From an uncultured Rhodospirillales bacterium (GTDB lineage Bacteria; Pseudomonadota; Alphaproteobacteria; Kiloniellales; Kiloniellaceae): 64,000 nt of DNA. Position numbers and translations under genes: made by a program. The notes under the pieces were generated by a model, which saw only the letters and a program-made list of their open reading frames with translations, did not search any database and was not told where the DNA came from. Location: positions 62,001 through 126,000 of the forward strand of contig CAJXUS010000001.1 in assembly GCA_913060675.1 (NCBI GenBank), in the 5' to 3' direction. This document shows, piece by piece, positions 8,996 to 18,400 of this stretch. The stretch's first letter is position 1; every line of letters begins with the position of its first letter.

Positions 8996-10756
8996 ATGAA
9001 TAAGAATTCCCCCTCTTCTTTAAGTGTTGGCGCGAAGGTACTCGGCGTCGTTTCATTATGTTTGATAGCTATGGTCAGCTTGTCTGGATTTTCTATTTTC
9101 CAGATGCAAAAAATTGGTACAGAACTAGAAGCGATAGCCGAACAAGATATCCCTTTAACAAATATGCTGACTGCGATTACAACCCATCAACTAGAGCAAA
9201 CGATCGATTACGAACGCGCAACTAAATTCGGGGAACAACTCAGTCGTGATCCTCATGCCGCAGAGCTTTATACCGAAGCAAAAAAACGCTTCGAAGCTTT
9301 TACCCTAAAGATTGAGGACGAAATTATCAAAGGGGAGACACTCGCTGAAAAATCCTTATCTAATGCCCATAACGCCGGAGAGAAAAAAGAATTTCAGCAT
9401 GTTCTCGATGGCTTAATAAAAATTGAACATGCTCATAAAGAATACGATCATCAAGCCGAACAGATTTTTCACTTACTGGAAGCTGGAAATATAGAAGAGG
9501 CTGTTAAGCTTGAGGAAGCATTTGAGCACAATATTGAAGAACTAAATCACGAATTAGAAGCATTATTATTCCAAGTTGGCGATTTCACAGCTGAAGCTGC
9601 TCTCACCGCTGAATCTCATGAAATATTCGCCCTACGTATGCTCACCATATTAACAGTTGCAATCGCTGTTATCATTGGAGCAATATCTTTCCTCCTTGTT
9701 AAAATGTATATTGCGGCACCCCTCAGCAGCCTTGTCAGATCACTTGACCGGTTATTAGCAGGAGATACCGATACTGTTGTAAAGGTTAAGAACAATGATG
9801 AAATCGGTAAGGTCTCTCATGCTCTCAATATTTTCAGAGAAAACTTAATCGAGAATAAAAAGCTTCAAGCTGAAGCAGAAGCACTGAAGAAAGAAAGAGA
9901 AGAAGCCGCAGTGAAAGCACGATTGGGGATGGCAGATTCACTTGAAGATTCTGTTGGCAAGGTTATGCAATCTCTTTCTACCTCTGCAAACCAGATGCAG
10001 TCTTCCGCTAAAGCCATGAATATTACAGCTAAAGCAACTGACACACAGGCTTTGGCAGTATCCGCGGCATCAGATCAAGCATCAAGTAATGTGCAAACCG
10101 TTGCTTCTGCTACAGAGGAGTTGTCCTGCTCTGTCAGAGAAATAACAAGACAGGTTCAGGAATCTTCTGCAATAACTGAACAAGCAGTTATAGAAGGACA
10201 GAATGCCAATAGTACGGTTCAGGGAATGTCTGAAATGGCCGAAAGTATTGGATCTGTCGTTAACCTGATCAATGATATTGCCGAGCAAACCAATCTATTG
10301 GCTCTAAATGCAACCATTGAAGCTGCCCGTGCAGGTGACGCTGGGAAAGGTTTTGCTGTAGTTGCCAGTGAAGTTAAAAACCTTGCGAACCAAACAGCAA
10401 AAGCTACCGAAGAAATTTCAACCCAGGTTACAGAAATGCAGACTGTTGCGGGTAACACCGCTAAAGCTATTGGAAACATTAGTGAAACCATTAACAAAGT
10501 AAATGATATTACGAAGCAAATCGCGAGCGTCGCCGAAGAACAAGAAGCAGCCACGCAAGAGATTTCTCGTAATATTCAACAGGCCTCTCAAGGGACACAA
10601 GAGGTATCTACCAGCATAACTGAGGTTAAGAATGGTGCATCAGAAACAGGTGTAAATGCCCAAGAGGTTCTCACCGCAACAGATGAACTTTCTTCTCAAT
10701 CCGGTATTCTAAAAGGCGAAATAGATAGTTTCCTAAGTCGCTTACGCACTGCTTAA
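8996..10756 (+). CDS. Methyl-accepting chemotaxis protein
   Basis: A chemoreceptor of about 586 residues. A first membrane helix (about 11-33) precedes a periplasmic domain to about residue 208 that is unusually rich in Glu and His and predicted helical, compatible with a four-helix-bundle sensor. A second membrane helix, HAMP (about 235-290) and the conserved signalling hairpin follow, with [18 protein letters not shown]. The ATG sits eight bases after AGGAG; a GTG three codons earlier overlaps that Shine-Dalgarno and is less likely. It is divergent from another chemoreceptor gene with a closely similar signalling tip and an unrelated sensor. The His/Glu-rich sensor could bind a metal or heme, but this is only a suggestion. 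Confidence 0.92.
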   Translation: MNKNSPSSLSVGAKVLGVVSLCLIAMVSLSGFSIFQMQKIGTELEAIAEQDIPLTNMLTAITTHQLEQTIDYERATKFGEQLSRDPHAAELYTEAKKRFEAFTLKIEDEIIKGETLAEKSLSNAHNAGEKKEFQHVLDGLIKIEHAHKEYDHQAEQIFHLLEAGNIEEAVKLEEAFEHNIEELNHELEALLFQVGDFTAEAALTAESHEIFALRMLTILTVAIAVIIGAISFLLVKMYIAAPLSSLVRSLDRLLAGDTDTVVKVKNNDEIGKVSHALNIFRENLIENKKLQAEAEALKKEREEAAVKARLGMADSLEDSVGKVMQSLSTSANQMQSSAKAMNITAKATDTQALAVSAASDQASSNVQTVASATEELSCSVREITRQVQESSAITEQAVIEGQNANSTVQGMSEMAESIGSVVNLINDIAEQTNLLALNATIEAARAGDAGKGFAVVASEVKNLANQTAKATEEISTQVTEMQTVAGNTAKAIGNISETINKVNDITKQIASVAEEQEAATQEISRNIQQASQGTQEVSTSITEVKNGASETGVNAQEVLTATDELSSQSGILKGEIDSFLSRLRTA

Positions 10757-10762
10757 AATCAT

Positions 10763-10827
10763 CTATGGTCGGTTCTCAAGCTATCAATTTTTAAAAACCT
10801 ATACAGTTTGAGAACCACCAACCATAG
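10763..10827. repeat. Long imperfect inverted repeat between convergent genes
   Basis: CTATGGT and GGTTCTCAA (10763-10769, 10771-10779) pair with TTGAGAACC and ACCATAG (10808-10816, 10821-10827). The loop contains a T5A5 run. The right arm lies inside the last codons of modC. It could terminate transcription from both sides. Confidence 0.6.
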
Positions 10828-11923
10828 AGACGGATTTTATTTGCGCATAAATATCCTGCCCCACCGAAAAATCGAACTTTCGAAGAGACCTCTGTGTGAT
10901 ACGGGCCAGAAACTTAGCGCCATCTTTCTTGCTTTGATGGCCTATTAACAAGAGTAAATTCACCCGTCCCCCATCGAGAAGATGTATATGAAGAACTTTG
11001 GTTGGTATCACGTTTAATATTGTTGTTTCAGAAGGTTTCTCACGCGCAAGACTTACATCATTCGCTGCAATGCTGATCCGGTGTTTACTCCCTACACGGC
11101 CTAACTGCCCAGGAATCTGAAGAACGCCACCATCAAATTTTACTTCAGTTATCCTGTCTATTTCTGAAAAGACGGCAACCTCAACGTCAATAACAGAAGA
11201 GGTTTTTGGTCCCTTTGCAATATAGAGTGTTGGATTGGAAAGGACCTCACTCAACGGCCCCATAGCTACAACCTTCCCTTGATCCATAAGGATCATGTTA
11301 TCCGCTAACCTTTCCACTTCTTCTGTATCGTGGCTGACAAAGATCACTGGAATATCAAGGCCCTTAAACAATCTATCTAGATAGGGTATAATTTCGTCTT
11401 TACTGAATTTATCCAGGCCCGCAAGAGGCTCGTCCATCAACAGTAATTCCGGCCCAGACAATAAAGCCCGACCAATCGCAATACGCTGACGTTCTCCCCC
11501 CGACAACTTATGTACGGAACGAGAGAGAAGATGCTCAAGCCCAAGCAACGTAATTATTTCGTCTAGCTCAATTACCTGGCCATTGCCTACTGTTCGTTTT
11601 TGTCCAAAAACCAGATTGTCCTTTACTGAAAGATGAGCAAACAAACTCGCTTCCTGAAAGACAAAGCCAACTGGCCTCTTGTGAATAGGTATAAATTTTC
11701 TTTCATCTTGCCAAACATGCCCTTTCACGGAAAGAAAGCCCTGTTCCATTTGGCTCAATCCTGCCAGACATCTTAATACAGTCGTCTTGCCACACCCAGA
11801 ACGACCAAACAGGGCCGTAACGCCCTTGCGAGGTAAGGTAAATTCTGCAGAAAGGTCAAAACTATCCAAAGAACCGGAGAAACGGGCAACGATGCCATCT
11901 GTGCTGTTCATCTCACTCATCAT
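10799..11923 (-). CDS. modC: Molybdate ABC transporter ATP-binding protein
   Basis: The ATPase of the ModABC molybdate importer, at the inner face of the membrane (374 residues). Walker A GRSGCGKT is at 40-47, the signature LSGGERQR and Walker [13 protein letters not shown] follow, and the His of the H-loop is in FVSHD. The C-terminal third, from about residue 280, is the TOBE/Mop-like oxyanion-binding region typical of ModC. The start is the ATG at 11921-11923, whose ATGA overlaps the modB stop and couples translation. An open frame extends upstream into modB but is not coding. Tungstate is also a possible substrate of the system. Confidence 0.93.
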   Translation of the reverse strand: MMSEMNSTDGIVARFSGSLDSFDLSAEFTLPRKGVTALFGRSGCGKTTVLRCLAGLSQMEQGFLSVKGHVWQDERKFIPIHKRPVGFVFQEASLFAHLSVKDNLVFGQKRTVGNGQVIELDEIITLLGLEHLLSRSVHKLSGGERQRIAIGRALLSGPELLLMDEPLAGLDKFSKDEIIPYLDRLFKGLDIPVIFVSHDTEEVERLADNMILMDQGKVVAMGPLSEVLSNPTLYIAKGPKTSSVIDVEVAVFSEIDRITEVKFDGGVLQIPGQLGRVGSKHRISIAANDVSLAREKPSETTILNVIPTKVLHIHLLDGGRVNLLLLIGHQSKKDGAKFLARITQRSLRKFDFSVGQDIYAQIKSVSMVGGSQTV

Positions 11924-12585
11924 TTCAGGCGCCTCCCCAGTTTCTTCTCCATAACCATCATGCTGAGGATGACGATAAATGAGAAAATCAACAGTCCAGC
12001 AGATAAGATATGCGCTTGTCCCCATTCCAGGGCTTCAACATGGTCATAAATCGCAACGGAGAGAACTTTTGTCTCACCAGGGATATTTCCCCCGATCATC
12101 AAAATGACCCCAAACTCCCCCACTGTATGAGCAAAGCCGAGCACAGCCCCGGTTAGAAGTCCGGGTCTCGCCAGCGGGAGAGCAACAGAGAAAAAGGTGT
12201 CGAGTGGAGAAGCCCTCAAGGTTGCAGCGACCTCAAGGGGACGCTCTCCAATAGCCTCAAATGCATTTCTGATCGGTTGAATAACAAACGGCATTGAATA
12301 GATCACCGAGCCCACGACGATACCAGCAAAAGTAAAGGGTAACGCTCTGCCAAACAATTGTGTTGTCAACTGACCTATGGGGCTATCAGGCCCCAGAGCA
12401 ATCAGAAGGTAGAACCCCATCACCGTCGGGGGGAGTACAATTGGCAAGGCCACAATAGCGGCCACGCCTTCTTTCCACCAAGCCTTTGACCGGGCAAGCC
12501 ACCAGGCGATGGGCGTACCTATGATCAAAAGTATAAGTGTTGTGATAAAGGCTAGTTTGACTGTGATCCAGATTGGATCCCACAT
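11920..12585 (-). CDS. modB: Molybdate ABC transporter permease
   Basis: The membrane subunit of the molybdate importer, 221 residues with about five membrane helices. The cytoplasmic EAA loop that contacts ModC is visible around [15 protein letters not shown]. It sits between modA and modC in the standard order. The ATG at 12583-12585 is chosen because GGGGGGA lies at suitable spacing; an in-frame GTG six codons earlier overlaps that Shine-Dalgarno. It ends in an ATGA overlap with modC. Confidence 0.93.
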   Translation of the reverse strand: MWDPIWITVKLAFITTLILLIIGTPIAWWLARSKAWWKEGVAAIVALPIVLPPTVMGFYLLIALGPDSPIGQLTTQLFGRALPFTFAGIVVGSVIYSMPFVIQPIRNAFEAIGERPLEVAATLRASPLDTFFSVALPLARPGLLTGAVLGFAHTVGEFGVILMIGGNIPGETKVLSVAIYDHVEALEWGQAHILSAGLLIFSFIVILSMMVMEKKLGRRLK

Positions 12586-12620
12586 GCGCTGATATCCCCC
12601 CACAGCGGAGTATTATTTTA

Positions 12621-13409
12621 TTATTGTTTTATAGTGTAGCCGAATTTTCGAATGATTACAGCTGCTTCATTACTCGTGAGGAAACTGATAAAGGCGATGG
12701 CGGCATTGTTTGCAGCACCTTTTTTTAACAGCACGGCTTGCTGATCCAAAGGCGCATAGAGTTCTTGCGGCACCACCCAATGAGAGCCGCCAGTATTCAA
12801 CTCCGCCTGAGCCAATGAAACAATCGCTAACTCAACATTTCCGGTGTAGGCGAATTGGTAAGTTTGGGCAATATTTTCCCCTTGTACGATCTTGTCTTTA
12901 ACACTCTCATATACACCAAGTTTGGTTAAGGTCTCCAACGCAGCCCTCCCATAAGGGGCTGTTTTTGGGTTAGCAATGGCTAAACGGGTGATTGCATCAC
13001 TCTCAATAGCGCTGCTTTGCTCTAAAGAAGTTCCTTCGGGATTAAGACGGTTTGGATCTCGGCTCCAGAGCACTATTTTCCCTTGTGCATAGGTAAAACG
13101 TGACCCCTCAACGGTTAAGCCCTCTTGCTCGGCACGTTTCGGGCGTTCTCGATCGGCAGCGAGGAACACTTCAAAAGGTGCTCCATGAATAATTTGAGTG
13201 AATAACTTCCCTGTAGAGCCAAAGCTCAACACTACTTCGTGTCCAGTGTTAATCGTAAAGGCCTGCGCCAAATCCTTAGCCGTCGCGGTAAAGTTTGCAG
13301 CAACAGCTACGCTCACCTTTTCAGCGGATGCCGGAGTAATAACCGTCACAGCAAACGTAAAAGTGAAAGCAAAAATTATAAGGGAGAAGATGCGTTTACA
13401 TTGATACAT
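12621..13409 (-). CDS. modA: Molybdate ABC transporter substrate-binding protein
   Basis: A periplasmic binding protein of 262 residues with a Sec signal peptide: basic start, hydrophobic core and likely cleavage after TPASA near residue 29. The mature part begins with KVSVAVAANFTATAKDLAQAF, and FGSTGKLFTQI and GAPFEVFLAAD follow, the typical ModA region that coordinates the oxyanion. It delivers molybdate to ModBC. Only 34 bases separate it from the upstream dehydrogenase gene, so transcription may start within or before that gene; no ModE-type site is recognised. Confidence 0.94.
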   Translation of the reverse strand: MYQCKRIFSLIIFAFTFTFAVTVITPASAEKVSVAVAANFTATAKDLAQAFTINTGHEVVLSFGSTGKLFTQIIHGAPFEVFLAADRERPKRAEQEGLTVEGSRFTYAQGKIVLWSRDPNRLNPEGTSLEQSSAIESDAITRLAIANPKTAPYGRAALETLTKLGVYESVKDKIVQGENIAQTYQFAYTGNVELAIVSLAQAELNTGGSHWVVPQELYAPLDQQAVLLKKGAANNAAIAFISFLTSNEAAVIIRKFGYTIKQ

Positions 13410-13443
13410 ATTTTATCGGTTTTATCTCTTTATCCCCAATGAC

Positions 13444-14217
13444 TTAAAAAAGATGCTGACCACCGGTGACAAAGATTTCAGTACCCGTAACATAACCGAA
13501 ATTGGGAGTGCAAAGTTGATAGACGGCAGACGCAACTTCGCTCGGTTGCCCCATACGGTTCATCGGTATTCGAGGAATTAGAGCCTCATACTCTTCACCG
13601 ATCATATCCGTTTCAATCTCTCCCGGCGCAACAGCATTAACCCGAACGCCAAACTGGGCAAATTCCACAGAAAGTTCGCGGGTAAGGGCTGAAAGGGCTG
13701 ATTTTGAGGTTGAATAAGCTGATCCGGCGAAAGGGTGAACACCATGCCCGGCAATAGAGGTAATATTAACCACTGCTCCCTGCCCTCGACCAAGAGCAGA
13801 TGCAAAACCGCGACATAACATCAAGGGAGCAAAGAAATTAAGTTCGAAGACTTCGCGCCAGGTATCAACATCACCATTCAAACACCCTAGGCGTTCTTTG
13901 TAATAGGTTTTAGGGGAAACCGCCGCATTATTTACCAGTGCATGCAGGGGTGCATCCCCGAGGATTTCATTGGCACGATCTATAAATTTTTGGGTACTTT
14001 TTGTATCGTTCAGATCCGTAACGATATGGTCCGCCCAATTTGGATCGCGCTTACAATGGTCTGGAACATCTTCGCGCGAACAGGTTATCACCTGCCAATT
14101 TCTTTGGCTGAAATATTGAACCGTCGCATGGCCAATGCCACGACTTGCGCCAGTAAGAATTACGGTTTTACGTTCTTCACTATCAGCTCCAGAATTAGTG
14201 TGTTCCGCACCCTGCAT
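13444..14217 (-). CDS. SDR family oxidoreductase
   Basis: A 257-residue classical short-chain dehydrogenase. It shows the nucleotide-binding TGASRGIG near residues 22-29, NNAAVSP, the catalytic Ser in NITSIAG, the Tyr and Lys of YSTSKSAL, and the PG-x-I-x-TDM loop. The enzyme is cytoplasmic and NAD(P)-dependent. FabG-like 3-oxoacyl reduction or sugar/steroid-type oxidation are both possible. A 16-residue hydrophilic leader precedes the Rossmann fold. The ATG follows AAGGAGAA. It lies between the metal exporter and modA on the same strand with short gaps, but a shared function is not evident. Confidence 0.88.
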   Translation of the reverse strand: MQGAEHTNSGADSEERKTVILTGASRGIGHATVQYFSQRNWQVITCSREDVPDHCKRDPNWADHIVTDLNDTKSTQKFIDRANEILGDAPLHALVNNAAVSPKTYYKERLGCLNGDVDTWREVFELNFFAPLMLCRGFASALGRGQGAVVNITSIAGHGVHPFAGSAYSTSKSALSALTRELSVEFAQFGVRVNAVAPGEIETDMIGEEYEALIPRIPMNRMGQPSEVASAVYQLCTPNFGYVTGTEIFVTGGQHLF

Positions 14218-14245
14218 TATACTTCTCCTTGCCGCATTGACCCTG

Positions 14246-15178
14246 CTAATCAGAGTTATTCTTGCGGCGAACAGTCTTACGAACCTCTATCCCGTACGGT
14301 TCTTGTAAAACAATAATTTCTGCATGGGGATAAAGCACACAGATTTTCTGATCAACTTCTTCAGCAATCTCGTAAGAATGCGCCAAGCTAATATGTCCAT
14401 CTAACTCCAGATGAAATTGAATGAACAAATCAGGTCCTGAAACCCGCGTCCTAAGATCATGAACACCGAGAACTTCAGCATGATTTAGGATTAACGTCTC
14501 TATCTTCTCACGTTCATCATCCAAAAGCTCTCTATCCATCAACATATCGAGTGCTTTTTTAAAAATGCTCCAGGCATAGGTAAGGATATAAAAAGAGATT
14601 GCCAGAGCAAAAACGGGATCCACCCACGGCAAATCAAGATAGTGACCGATCATCAGCGAAAATATGACGGATATATTGACAACGATATCGCCAAAATAAT
14701 GTAGAGCGTCTGCTTGAATTGCCACAGATCCGGTTTGCTTAACCACATAACTTTGATAGCGCGTTAGGGCAAAGGTCATGATGATAGAAAAGATCATCAC
14801 CCCAATACCAATACCGGTATTTTTAACCTCGTGGGGTTCTGTAAGACGCTGACTAGCCTCCAGAATTAAGAATATTGCCGAACCGGTTATGAACGCAGAC
14901 TGTGCCAGAGCGGCAAGCCCTTCGGCTTTGCCATGTCCAAAACGGTGCTCATTGTCCGCAGGTGTCAGCGCGTGACTTATTGCCAGAAGATTGAGCAATG
15001 AAGCGCCTGCATCAAGCAAAGAATCAACCAGCGTCGTCAAAATAGATACCGACCCGGTATAAGCCCAGGCTGATAGCTTGGCGGCGATTAAAATCAAGGC
15101 CGTCAGAACAGCAGCATAGGCCGCCCGCTTCATCAACTGAGCCGTTCGTTCTCTATGATTTGAGGATACTGCGTTCAT
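14246..15178 (-). CDS. fieF: Cation diffusion facilitator, FieF/YiiP type
   Basis: A 310-residue inner-membrane divalent metal/proton antiporter. About six membrane helices are followed by a cytoplasmic ferredoxin-like domain from about residue 210. Metal-site residues typical of YiiP are present: LVDSLLDAG in helix 2, the loop DNEHRFGHGKAEGLAALAQS, and HYFGDIVVN in helix 5. The exported metal is probably Zn(II) or Fe(II), and Mn or Cd are possible. It belongs to the minus-strand run pdxH - fieF - SDR - modABC. Confidence 0.9.
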   Translation of the reverse strand: MNAVSSNHRERTAQLMKRAAYAAVLTALILIAAKLSAWAYTGSVSILTTLVDSLLDAGASLLNLLAISHALTPADNEHRFGHGKAEGLAALAQSAFITGSAIFLILEASQRLTEPHEVKNTGIGIGVMIFSIIMTFALTRYQSYVVKQTGSVAIQADALHYFGDIVVNISVIFSLMIGHYLDLPWVDPVFALAISFYILTYAWSIFKKALDMLMDRELLDDEREKIETLILNHAEVLGVHDLRTRVSGPDLFIQFHLELDGHISLAHSYEIAEEVDQKICVLYPHAEIIVLQEPYGIEVRKTVRRKNNSD

Positions 15179-15239
15179 TTCAGAGAGCCGTTAAATCGAA
15201 ACATGAACTTACTATAGACGAGGAATTATCTTAATAGAT

Positions 15240-15845
15240 TTAAGGGAATAAGCGTTCCGTATTCCATTTCCCAGGTTCACCCTCAGGTGCAGCGTTATAA
15301 ATCAAACGGTCGTGTAACCGGAAAGGTCCATCTTGCCAAAACTCTATCCGTGAGGGACGTACCCTGAAACCAGACCAATGCGGAGGGCGTGGCACTTTAC
15401 TAAGGCCATATTTTGCAGCGTATTTAGCCACTCTTTTTTCCAGCTGAAACCGCCCTTCAAGAGGACGAGATTGATCACTTGCCCACGCACCAATCTGGCT
15501 TTGCTTTGGACGGCTCGCAAAATACTCGTCAGCTTCTTCAGCCGTGACTTGCTCAACAGTACCTTCAATCCGGATAGAACGTCTGACAGATTTCCAATGG
15601 AACAATAGGGCCGCTTTTGGGTGAGCTAGCAGTTGCTCTCCTTTGCGGCTTTCAAAATTTGTGTAAAAAACAAACCCCTCATGATCCCACCCCTTTAATA
15701 GGACCATGCGCGAAGACGGCATTCCGGTTTCATCAACCGAAGACAGACACATCGCAGTAGGATCATTAATTTCTTTTTCCTCGGCTTCTTTTAGCCAGAC
15801 ATCAAATATATCGTAAGGATCAGAAGGTGTATTATCGCGGATCAT
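15240..15845 (-). CDS. pdxH: Pyridoxine/pyridoxamine 5'-phosphate oxidase
   Basis: An FMN-dependent oxidase of 201 residues that makes pyridoxal 5'-phosphate, the last step of vitamin B6 synthesis and salvage, in the cytoplasm. Recognisable elements are SRMVLLKG and [10 protein letters not shown] (FMN contacts), [28 protein letters not shown], and the C-terminal [15 protein letters not shown] and RLHDR that bind FMN and substrate. The end [12 protein letters not shown] is typical. It is the first gene of the minus-strand run. Several PLP enzymes (hemA, the aminotransferase) are encoded nearby. Confidence 0.96.
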   Translation of the reverse strand: MIRDNTPSDPYDIFDVWLKEAEEKEINDPTAMCLSSVDETGMPSSRMVLLKGWDHEGFVFYTNFESRKGEQLLAHPKAALLFHWKSVRRSIRIEGTVEQVTAEEADEYFASRPKQSQIGAWASDQSRPLEGRFQLEKRVAKYAAKYGLSKVPRPPHWSGFRVRPSRIEFWQDGPFRLHDRLIYNAAPEGEPGKWNTERLFP

Positions 15846-15930
15846 AATGGTTACCGGCCCTTTAAAGGAGGAATATATACAAATGAAAATAGGGTATAAA
15901 ATGCCTATCAGATAGTACCGGAACTAACAA

Positions 15931-15942
15931 CAGTGTACACTG
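15931..15942. repeat. Perfect 12-base palindrome in a divergent intergenic region
   Basis: CAGTGTACACTG is self-complementary and lies between pdxH and the lipoprotein gene. It could be a small operator. There is no further support, and the rest of the 287-base region shows nothing recognisable. Confidence 0.3.
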
Positions 15943-16132
15943 CGGCATGTTCGCAAATTTCACAAAAACTTGAAATCAACAGAACACAAAATTAGCCCTA
16001 GAGCCATAAAACTGCCTCAATTAAGTTCTATCTAATAATGGAAATTAGGTACTGTGGGTGCCAAAACAAGATTTATGATAAGATCTGTACCCAGCACCAA
16101 TAATGCAAAATGCACAAATAGAGAGCAAGACC

Positions 16133-16600
16133 ATGAAATTTAAAGCAAGCATAGCAATTCTGTTGATCGCATTTACAACGACAGCCTGCTCTAATGATCG
16201 CGGCGTAAAACAAACTGTCGGTGGACTTGGTGGCGCAATTGCAGGCGGCCTTCTCGGCGCTCAATTTGGTAAAGGGAATGGCCAAATCGTTGCAGCGGCA
16301 ACAGGCGCCGTTCTTGGAGGCTTTCTCGGCAGTGAAGTCGGTCGGTATATGGATGATGAAGACAAACGCAAAGCGGATGTAGCTTACGATCAAGCTCAAA
16401 CTGCTCCTGTTGGCCAAACCATCGCTTGGAACAACCCAGATTCAGGCAATTCCGGAACAGTAACACCTGTACGTGATGGCACATCAACAGCTGGTGAATA
16501 TTGCCGCGAGTACCAACAATCCGTCGTTATTGGCGGCAAAACCGAAGAAGCCTATGGCACAGCCTGTCGCCAACCAGATGGATCATGGGAAATACAGTAG
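16133..16600 (+). CDS. Glycine-zipper outer-membrane lipoprotein (17 kDa surface antigen type)
   Basis: A small lipoprotein of 155 residues. The signal peptide MKFKASIAILLIAF ends in a lipobox around TTTAC, with acylation expected on that Cys at about residue 19. A glycine-zipper stretch follows (GGLGGAIAGGLLG and GAVLGGFLGSEVG), typical of the 17 kDa antigen/SlyB-like 2TM group, then a soluble C-terminal part with two Cys. The ATG at 16133 is preferred because GAGAG lies just upstream; an earlier in-frame ATG at 16103 would bury the signal peptide. A structural envelope role is likely, but the exact function is unknown. Confidence 0.82.
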   Translation: MKFKASIAILLIAFTTTACSNDRGVKQTVGGLGGAIAGGLLGAQFGKGNGQIVAAATGAVLGGFLGSEVGRYMDDEDKRKADVAYDQAQTAPVGQTIAWNNPDSGNSGTVTPVRDGTSTAGEYCREYQQSVVIGGKTEEAYGTACRQPDGSWEIQ

Positions 16601-16674
16601 GATAACAGATATCGTATCATAAGCGTTTTCAAGTTTAAGGCCCTTACGCTTGTTCTTATTGAGTTTTAAAATGC

Positions 16675-16710
16675 AAAAGCTCTAGTCTTGGTGACTAGAG
16701 CTTTTCTATG
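16675..16710 (+). terminator. Hairpin terminator after the lipoprotein gene
   Basis: A perfect 13-base-pair stem (16675-16687 with 16693-16705) has a five-base loop and ends in TTTT. Confidence 0.9.
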
Positions 16711-16916
16711 CCTTGATATCCAAAAGTAAGCATTCAGAGGATATTTCATAACATTGAACAATTTTGTTGATGTCAAAAGGTACAAAACTAAGGAGATCTA
16801 TGGCTTAGCCTCTTTTAAACTCATGCCTAATTTACTACATTAGCTTTGCATCAGCTATCATAAGTGACTATGTCTCTATAGCTACCTGTAACGATAAAAT
16901 GAGTATCACCCCGTAA
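16706..16916 (+). other. Leader region of cbpA with a five-codon open frame
   Basis: No gene is seen here apart from a minimal open frame at 16899-16916 (ATG AGT ATC ACC CCG TAA) whose stop abuts the cbpA ATG. cbpA lacks an obvious Shine-Dalgarno of its own, so reinitiation after this mini-frame is possible. No RpoH-type heat-shock promoter was recognised. Confidence 0.35.
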
Positions 16917-17846
16917 ATGCAAGACCTGTACAAAACTCTCGGCACCAGCAAGAGCGCATCTGATGCGGAAATCAAAGCTGCCTACCGTAAGCTCGCCAAA
17001 AAATATCACCCGGACCTTAATCCCGACGATAAGGCTATTGAGCACAAATTTAAAGAGGTCTCACAGGCATATAACATTCTGGGGGATGCAAAGAAAAAAC
17101 AACAATATGACAGGGGAGAAATTGACGCCTCTGGTCAACAGAAAGGCCCCTTCCATTCAGGGTATACTCATCAAGGTAATCCCAGAGGGTCGGCGTCTGG
17201 TCGTGGTGGGTTTGAGCAGGAAATGGATATCGGAGATATCTTCTCTGATTTATTTGGCGGGAGACAAAGAAACCCCCGCGGTGCTGGCGGTGTCCCCAAA
17301 CGCAAAGGCAGTGATGTCCGTTACGAATGTACGGTAAATTTTGTCGAAGCGGCAGCAGGTGCAAAGAAACGTATTAATCTGGCTGATGGAAAAACCCTAA
17401 ACATTACCATTCCACCGGGAACCAACGACAAACAGGTTCTGCGATTAAAAAACCAGGGCCTTCCGGGTAAAGGCGGCGCACCAAACGGTGATGCCAATGT
17501 CGAGATCCGGATCGAAGAACATCCGATGTTTTCTCGCAAAGGCTATAACGTCCACCTAGACCTTCCAATTACTTTAATGGAAGCCGTAGAAGGCACCACC
17601 CTCACGGTCCCAACTGTGACAGGTAAAGTTAAGGTCAAAATTCCTGCGGATTCTAATACGGGAACGATCCTGCGCCTCAAAGGTAAAGGTATCGATGATA
17701 TCAAAGGCCATAATCGGGGGGATCAACTCATCCGCCTCCAAGTGACATTGCCAACTGAAACCGATAAAGAACTACGTGATTTTCTGCGCGACTGGTCTAA
17801 GTCAAAAGACTATGACCCCAGAAAAGACACGGGCCTTTTTGATTAG
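16917..17846 (+). CDS. cbpA: DnaJ-class co-chaperone CbpA
   Basis: A 309-residue type II J-protein. The J domain (about 1-65) carries the HPD at 31-33 that stimulates the DnaK ATPase. A Gly/Arg-rich linker (about 70-130) follows, then two beta-rich substrate-binding domains with the typical LADGKTLNITIPPG and VDLP-like strands. The zinc-finger Cys repeats of true DnaJ are absent. The identity as CbpA rather than a generic J-protein is supported by the CbpM-like gene that follows. It acts in the cytoplasm with DnaK and may bind DNA. Confidence 0.9.
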   Translation: MQDLYKTLGTSKSASDAEIKAAYRKLAKKYHPDLNPDDKAIEHKFKEVSQAYNILGDAKKKQQYDRGEIDASGQQKGPFHSGYTHQGNPRGSASGRGGFEQEMDIGDIFSDLFGGRQRNPRGAGGVPKRKGSDVRYECTVNFVEAAAGAKKRINLADGKTLNITIPPGTNDKQVLRLKNQGLPGKGGAPNGDANVEIRIEEHPMFSRKGYNVHLDLPITLMEAVEGTTLTVPTVTGKVKVKIPADSNTGTILRLKGKGIDDIKGHNRGDQLIRLQVTLPTETDKELRDFLRDWSKSKDYDPRKDTGLFD

Positions 17847-18017
17847 CGGTCTCTTAAACAACACGATAAAGATTGTTCGCACCCTCCTCGTCCTAAGGCT
17901 TTCCTTGCAAGTTAAGCCCAGAGCGCATAGATAAAGGCGCAATTACTTAACGTGCGTTTTAACGTCACAATTGTTACGCCATGTTTGCGTCGCCACCTTT
18001 TATGAGGACCCACTATT

Positions 18018-18344
18018 ATGAAAACCTTTGACGATATTGTCATCGATCTGGATGTAAGCGGATCAGAACTATCTGATTGGATCGAAAGTAACTGGGTCTT
18101 ACCAACACAAGAAGACGGTACACTTATCTTCAATGACGCAGACGAAGCACGTGTGAGATTGTTAAACGAGCTGATCAACGACATCGGTGTGAACTACGAA
18201 GCAATGCCAATTATCCTCAGATCTATGGATCAGGTATACAACCTCCGTAAACTTCTCGGCCATCTCGCGACAGCCATCCAATCTCTGCCATCAGATGCCC
18301 GGCAAGATCTAGAAGATATCATTCGCAGCCAAAGTGAAGTCTAA
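18018..18344 (+). CDS. cbpM: Chaperone modulator CbpM
   Basis: A 108-residue protein with the CbpM pattern. An N-terminal MerR-like helix pair contains SELSDWIESNWVLP, then FNDADEARVRLLNELINDIGV, and an amphipathic C-terminal helix contains DQVYNLRKLL. CbpM binds the J domain of CbpA and blocks its stimulation of DnaK. It follows cbpA on the same strand after 171 bases with no terminator seen, so co-transcription is plausible. The start ATG is preceded by GAGGA. It ends shortly before a convergent hairpin. Confidence 0.85.
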   Translation: MKTFDDIVIDLDVSGSELSDWIESNWVLPTQEDGTLIFNDADEARVRLLNELINDIGVNYEAMPIILRSMDQVYNLRKLLGHLATAIQSLPSDARQDLEDIIRSQSEV

Positions 18345-18360
18345 GCCAGACCGAAATGTC

Positions 18361-18396
18361 GTATGAGAGGTACCCGCAGCAATGCGCCTCTCATAC
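18361..18396. terminator. Bidirectional hairpin with GCAA tetraloop
   Basis: A ten-base-pair outer stem (18361-18370 with 18387-18396), a TACC bulge and an inner CGCA/TGCG stem are capped by GCAA. It lies between convergent genes. There is no strong T-tract, so efficiency is uncertain. Confidence 0.65.
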
Positions 18397-18400
18397 TTAT

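Noticed and set aside
11924..12025. In-frame extension of modC into modB
   Set aside because: It would place 34 atypical residues before the ATPase domain; the ATG overlapping the modB stop fits family length and operon coupling.
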